This document shows, piece by piece, positions 59,101-64,000 of a stretch of 64,000 nt of DNA. The position numbers were made by a program, and so were the translations under genes. The first letter of the stretch is position 1. Each line of letters opens with the position of its first letter. The DNA is from Tubiluchus corallicola (Eukaryota > Priapulida > Priapulimorpha > Priapulimorphida > Tubiluchidae), in the NCBI GenBank assembly GCA_030141605.1, contig JAQGDQ010000248.1, positions 124,001 to 188,000 of the forward strand. Reading direction: 5' to 3'. The notes below the pieces were generated by a model that saw nothing but the letters and a program-made list of their open reading frames with translations, was not told the DNA's origin and made no database searches.

Positions 59101-62100
59101 TCTGAATCAAAGCCACATATCAAATATATGAAACAGATTATATTATTGCCCACTTATAAAAAGTTAAGACTGCACAAGTTACAGCTGTGCAAATTTGAAA
59201 CCTGACACCAAAATTGACTTACTTCAAAAAAATCATACAAGGTAAAAGGAAGAAGGTCATCAACCACTGAACCATCTCGCGTAAATCGATTGATGATGGA
59301 CGCTAATAAAAAAAGCTCTAGTTAACTTTATAATCAACAGAAAATTTGGTTAGTTTAATAACTCGACTGAAATAGAAGAAGACCCACCAAAACATGGCTA
59401 ATAATGGTTTTACACTAAGAAAAAGAAATTGCCATACAATTAGTTCCATAAATTTAACTGTAAATTATAAAAAAATTATAACAAATTTCAAAACAGTTAT
59501 TACAGTTATGTCTGATATCATCTTTTCAGCCTAATATGATATCATCTAGTATCAGTCTCATTCAAGTACAGATATTAGAAGGCTTCATAATTACAAAACT
59601 TAGAAGAAGCTGATTTCAAAACGAGCAGGTGGTCGAGCATCATTAGCAAGCTAGAGACTCACCAGCATGAATTTCGTTAAAGCAAACACCAATGTGAAAT
59701 ACAATATGGAAACTCAGCTGCAATTCAATTTTGCAGGTGCTTATTTATAGAAAGGCATCATCAATAAATTTGTTAATGGATTAATATGCTCTATACCAAT
59801 GTCTTAAATGTCAACATAGATCTTCAACTCAACATTACTTACACATAAACTAGTAGAACCAGAATGATGAAACACGTTTATATTTCAATGTAAAAACACA
59901 CATGTTAACACAACAAGCTTCTAACTAACAACAAATACTCACTGGTTGGATTCAGTATAAAAAAGCACAAAGGTGCTTTCAAGATCTTCGCAAATACCAT
60001 ACTGTGCAGCCCGCTGGCTGCTAACACAGTCACGTGGAAAAATAGCACAGCACGTAGCAATCCAAACACTATGACGCCCCCTAGCAGGCCCGAGTACACA
60101 GCAATATTATCATATAAATCAAGTTCTAAACTTGACTTTGGCGACGATGTTGCATTACCCACTAACTCCTGCTGTATTCTGTAACTATCACACCTAAGTC
60201 AAATGAATAAACAATAAATAAGATTTGCATAAAATGAAACTAGAATGTCCTGTTTTCACCTAATGAAGCCATTTGTTAATCTGTTATGTTTTAAATAAAA
60301 TGTTTAAATAAACGGAAAATTTCTTTCTAGAATGTTGTAAACACTATTATTTCTAAATTATATGAAAATCTTACAAAAATTTTGATTAACACAATCTAAA
60401 AACTCTTTGAAAAAGAGCAGGGGCAGAACTTTGTGATATTTTGCCAGAATCTAACCAGATTCTCATAGTAAAATTTGACACAAATCCGGAGAACCGAGGT
60501 CTGCAGTAATGAGCATTGGTGCGAAAGTTTAAGCGAATGGATTTGGGGATTCGCGCATAGAAATTCTGGCCCTGAAAAGGATTTTGGACTTACCAGTTAG
60601 CCAGCCACCAATCGCTCAAATTGAAAGCTCCTTGAGCAAGCAGATTAAAAACAAATAACAAAAGAAACAGTAGTAAGCCTCCGCCGGCGTTAAAGTAACC
60701 ACGATATGTAGAGAAACCCTCGCTCTCGTCTTCTTCGTATTCTTCTTCTTCATCATCGTCAGGAAGAGTGGTTTGAAGAACCTCTGGCTGTAAAAATTCA
60801 GAGTAATGTAAAACAAGATGAGACTGATGAGCAGCACTTACTGCAATGTGTAAATAAGTAAACTAAATTCGTAAAACAATTTCTCCATACATAAGCGCGT
60901 AATCATGTCTTCTTGGTTTCTGCAGTTTAATTACTCAGACTCTTTCAACCATCGCTTTTTGCAAAGCATTACACAGCACCCTTTATGATGCTCAGGGATT
61001 TAAACATGGATTATGAGTCAAATGGGTCAAAGCACAGTAAATCAGTGTTTTCTGAGCAGGGGAAAGGGAAAATTTTTCAGTCTTAACTAACTATTTACAA
61101 TATTTTCTCATCTTATTGCAGCACAGCAGTTCAGGTCATATTAAAGCTCAAAACACCCAGTTGTGATAATAGGAATCAATTTAACTAGCCACCCAGAGTG
61201 CCAAGGAAAGTATATTTCTTGAATTTTATGTGTAATCAAGTCAGCTTTTACAAAAATTACTTTTCCTGTGGGCTAAGCCAAAATTTAGTGCACCAACAGG
61301 CGACAGCAGTGAGACAACAAGCAGTACCACCTGACAAGCTGCCAGACTTCCTGTCCAGGCTGAAAGCAAGTGCTTTAACATGTCTGCAAATCAGATGATC
61401 CAGTAATCACATTTATTCACAAAATACACATATTATTGAATGCTCTGTAAACTAAAGAAAATTGAACTTAGTTTTTTTCTTTATATGGTTTTATATTAAT
61501 ACTTCAGTAGTGTTTTAAGGGTAAAAATAATACTAAGCCCTTTGGTGCAGGACCAAAACTGTCTCTAGTCAGTTATCTGTTAATTCAGCAAAATCCCCCC
61601 AAAGGAGTCCTATTATAGATATTCAGTCTAATCATACCATGCATGTCCCATTAAACACAAAAAAGACATAGACTGCTGTTACACATTAGATATTATGCTA
61701 AATGTACAACCTCAAAAGCTGAAATTACCCTATTCAAAGCTGTATCTGCATCAAAAGCGTGTTACATGCACGACACGCGCGAAGGGAGCTATGCGCGTGT
61801 TTTTTGCATCTGTACTGGATGCGACTCGTAGCAATAGTAATTACAAAATGTGGGAAATAAGCAGCATTGTTTACATGGAAAAATAACCAAAATAAATGCA
61901 CAATCGATGGTAACTTTGTTGTGGAATCATGGATGAACGTCGTGCTGCTGCGCTACTTTTGCTTCGGCGCCGTTTAAACAAGAAAACTTGTTACGTTTTG
62001 TACACAAAAGCATACTGATAGTACAGTTTACACAACATTTCATGCGGACTATGTTTTAAATGTTTAGTCAATTTTTGTTTGCCTGAAAGACTACTGATTG

Positions 62101-63930
62101 ACTGCCTGACTAACTAATTGACTGACAGACCGATATGGGTAGCACGCACCTGAGCCACTGGGCTTTTCAAATTTCTTGAGGTAGAGAGCATAATAATCAT
62201 GAAAATTTTTCCACTGAGCTTGCACTCTTAACCTAGAAAGATAATTGGTTAACAAAGGCAGGCACAAATGTAGCAAAGAATAAAGAAATAAAGATCCAGA
62301 AAATCTTCATACAGTGGACAGCACGGAAAATGTACATTCGGACTAAACACGAGAAAAGACAAAATTTAACAAAGCTGTTAGCTTTTGGCAAGAGTATCTC
62401 ACAGAAATTACCTATTTGTAATTTCAAGTGCTTCTGCAATGTCTTTCCATGCGGTCTCCTTTTTATTTAAGTCTTTATATGATGGTGATGCGTAGCCCTA
62501 CAGACAAGCACAGCGTTGCACTTCAATTAATGAATTTTCATCCTCCATTTTGGATAAAACAATGGGACAAAGGTTCACAAAGGTAAATAGAAACAATTTC
62601 TATTTCTAAAAAATGCACGAAACTCGCTTAAAGCGCGCTTCTAGTGCAGGTCAACTGGATTAATATAACTAGTTCTTAAAATGTAGCGCGCGTAGCACAT
62701 GTCAGAGTAGTGCGTGTAGCACATGTCAGAGTAGCGCGCGTAGCACATGTCAGAGTAGCGCGAAGCACATGTCAGAATAGCGTGCGTAGCACATGTCAGA
62801 GTAGCGCGCTTTTGGTGCAGACATGCCTTAACTCTCTACCAATGTTATTATTTACCTGAGTTTCCACATCATTTGAACCCACGGCAGCAAATGTTCTTAA
62901 GCTCAGTATTGAGCCAGCTTGGCTGCTACATATACTGGAGTATTTGCTACTTGGCGGAACAATGTGCATTAGCGACACTTCGTCCTCGTCATCTTCTAAG
63001 ACGGAGGTGAAATTTACACCAGCATTTTTTAAATGATTATGCGTGCCAACGCCCATGATCTCCCCCTCTTTCAGAATCATGATGCGATCCGTGTAGCGCA
63101 GGTAAGTTACTTGGCTGATGACGAGGATGCGACACTTGCCACCTAGCAGCCCATTAATGCACCTGAGAAAAGCAGAAAGCTTACTTAAATTAACGTTAAT
63201 TAAGAACAAGAAACCACTGTCATGCAATCAGGAATTCATGGCACTTAATTACAGACCTGCCAACCAATTGATGTAAAAATGAGTATGAAATGTAGAAAGC
63301 CTGGGGATCATTTTGCCCTGTCAGAGTTGGGGTCGGGGTGGGGTTGTTGACAAATTGTGTTGCAGAAATTTTTTTTTTGTGTTTCAAAATCAAATTATCA
63401 AAAAATTAAGGCAAAAAATTAACGTAATTTTTGGGTACTAGTGAGCTTTCTAATGGCCCTATTATAATATATAAATATGTTCTTTTGTACACATGAAAAA
63501 GCTCAATAGCACCCAAGTGCTTAATTTCCAATAATGGCAATATCTTTGTGTAATAAACATCATTAGACGCATGAAAGCCACTGTATTATTGAAAATAATA
63601 GTGCTAATTGTATCACAGTTGGTGCTGATGGTAAAGGAAACCAGGTGATTTGCAAACTTGAATATTAAATTGCAAAATGCATGAGAAATGCGTATGCGCA
63701 AGTGAAAGACTTCATGTGAGTTTAACAATCCATAAGAGTTGATAGGTCAAAAACTACCTAGTCAAAGGCATCATAGCTTTCTCAACAAAATGCAGTGTAT
63801 GAGTAAAAGATTAAGTGTTATCAGTAGGGAGATATGAACTTACTTTTCAAAAATAAACCTGGCAGTTTCAACATCCATTGCAGCAAGTGGCTCATCCAAC
63901 AAATAAATATCAGCATTCTGGTATACGGCT
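53168..63930 (-). CDS. ABCC4/MRP4-like ABC transporter, 3' part, with degenerate ATPase motifs
   Basis: Exons on minus: 63844-63930, 62856-63162, 60594-60787, 59943-60193, 59223-59302, 58633-58783, 57599-57829, 56724-56824, 56136-56330, 55058-55213, 54858-54947, 54357-54532, 53652-53757, 53168-53455; 803 in-window residues plus stop, all in phase. ABCC4 exports organic anions and cyclic nucleotides. In order: end of NBD1 (Walker [12 protein letters not shown]), acidic linker ([12 protein letters not shown]), TMD2 beginning [21 protein letters not shown], the cytoplasmic-loop segment [18 protein letters not shown], then NBD2 ([45 protein letters not shown]), and a C-tail [17 protein letters not shown] collinear with human ABCC4. 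Odd: NBD1 H-loop reads LVISQ (family LVTHQ). NBD2 has Glu for the Walker A Ser, IPAEP for the Q-loop IPQEP, IEEP for IDEA and TIANRL for TIAHRL. It ends ETMV, a PDZ ligand like human ETAL. The 5' exons lie past the window end. Confidence 0.9.
55374..55720 (-). mobile_element. DNA transposon remnant with a transposase C-terminus
   Basis: On the minus strand, about 55630 down to 55570, one frame reads [16 protein letters not shown] then stop, a tail common in DDE transposases. It ends near GGGTGGCCCAAAAAATGTG (55374), whose start resembles 25617. The body is decayed; the superfamily is not assigned. It lies in an ABCC4-like intron. Confidence 0.4.
60436..60573 (-). mobile_element. Family E transposon fragment, copy 2
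   Basis: Reverse-complemented, it starts CAGGGCCAGAATTTCTATG and continues through GAATCTGGTTAGATTC, parallel to the first 130 bp of 15942-16566. Only one end is present. It lies about 20 bp from the donor of ABCC4-like exon 60594-60787. Confidence 0.6.
61929..62018 (+). pseudogene. Short ORF like the start of a PIF/Harbinger transposase
   Basis: ATG at 61929 gives [19 protein letters not shown], then stops after 29 residues. Harbinger transposases often begin with an Ala/Leu run followed by an Arg-rich stretch. It lies convergent to a broken MADF/Myb-like gene 130 bp away. Two-gene Harbinger elements pair a transposase with a Myb-like DNA-binding protein, so this may be the other half of the same dead element. 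Similarity is short and low-complexity. Confidence 0.3.
62150..62548 (-). pseudogene. Broken MADF (Myb/SANT-like) domain gene nested in an ABCC4-like intron
   Basis: The minus-strand ATG at 62548 gives [16 protein letters not shown], then TAG at 62498-62500, then continues in frame [21 protein letters not shown] donor at 62412 (AATAG/gtaatt) joins acceptor at 62232 to continue [20 protein letters not shown] and KPSGSG. Together this is a MADF fold: LIE.V, YKD, AW..IA..L, W.N..D.Y and the closing SGSG. The TAG stands where the family usually has the Trp of LW. The two exons cannot belong to the ABCC4-like gene: exons 62856-63162 and 60594-60787 join in phase without them, and including them breaks the frame. 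MADF proteins bind DNA; many derive from, or travel with, Harbinger transposons. Confidence 0.6.
62676..62815. repeat. GC-rich 24-bp minisatellite
   Basis: About five to six copies of a unit like GTAGCGCGCGTAGCACATGTCAGA, with GCGCGC and ACATGT palindromes. It is markedly CpG-rich against AT-rich surroundings. It lies between the broken MADF gene and ABCC4-like exon 62856-63162, about 40 bp from the exon. Confidence 0.85.
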
Positions 63931-64000
63931 CTATAAGAACACAAGGCAAATAAAAACATTTATCTATAGAAGAATGGTAAACAAAACAATATGCTTGTTT

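Noticed and set aside
62150-62497. Exons 62412-62497 and 62150-62232 as part of the ABCC4-like gene
   Set aside because: Their summed length is not a multiple of three, and exon 62856-63162 already joins 60594-60787 in phase. The encoded sequence is a MADF domain, foreign to ABC transporters.

Overview
This window comes from an animal nuclear genome, AT-rich and intron-dense. Every confident gene is a multi-exon eukaryotic gene with GT-AG introns (one GC-AG). The gene set is NADSYN1, EIF2S3, XRRA1, NKAP and an ABCC4-like transporter. The introns and spacers carry hAT-like, TTAA-flanked (piggyBac-like), PIF/Harbinger-like, tRNA-derived and LINE debris. An invertebrate metazoan, possibly an early-branching one such as a sponge or cnidarian, is my best guess; the sequence alone does not fix the species.

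Layout. 1-13227 (+): NADSYN1, 15 exons in the window starting mid-nitrilase domain; the 5' exons lie upstream. Its last exon adds a long disordered tail absent from the human protein. 14691-23454 (+): complete EIF2S3 (eIF2 gamma), 12 exons, with a tandem array, an inverted tRNA-like pair and a reiterated exon/donor junction in its introns. 23455-26329: spacer with a MITE and one unexplained 186-codon ORF. 26330-39486 (-): complete XRRA1-like leucine-rich-repeat gene, 19 coding exons, about 824 aa. 39487-42036: spacer with LINE and MITE remains. 42037-50673 (+): complete NKAP-like gene, 7 coding exons, 438 aa. 50674-53167: spacer. 53168-63930 (-): 14 exons of the 3' part of an ABCC4-like ABC transporter (end of NBD1, TMD2, NBD2, PDZ-type C-terminus); its 5' part lies beyond the window. 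A broken MADF-domain gene and a Harbinger-like start ORF sit in one of its introns.

The genes are housekeeping or conserved cellular genes (NAD synthesis, translation initiation, nuclear/RNA regulation, membrane transport). They are not an operon or gene cluster, and nothing suggests shared function. The most unusual biology is in the ABCC4-like gene, which has lost conserved catalytic residues in both nucleotide-binding domains, and in the NADSYN1 C-terminal extension with PP1-docking-like and WW-binding-like motifs. All exon boundaries were deduced by eye from reading-frame continuity, splice signals and remembered family sequence. Every join described keeps phase, but no transcript evidence was available.
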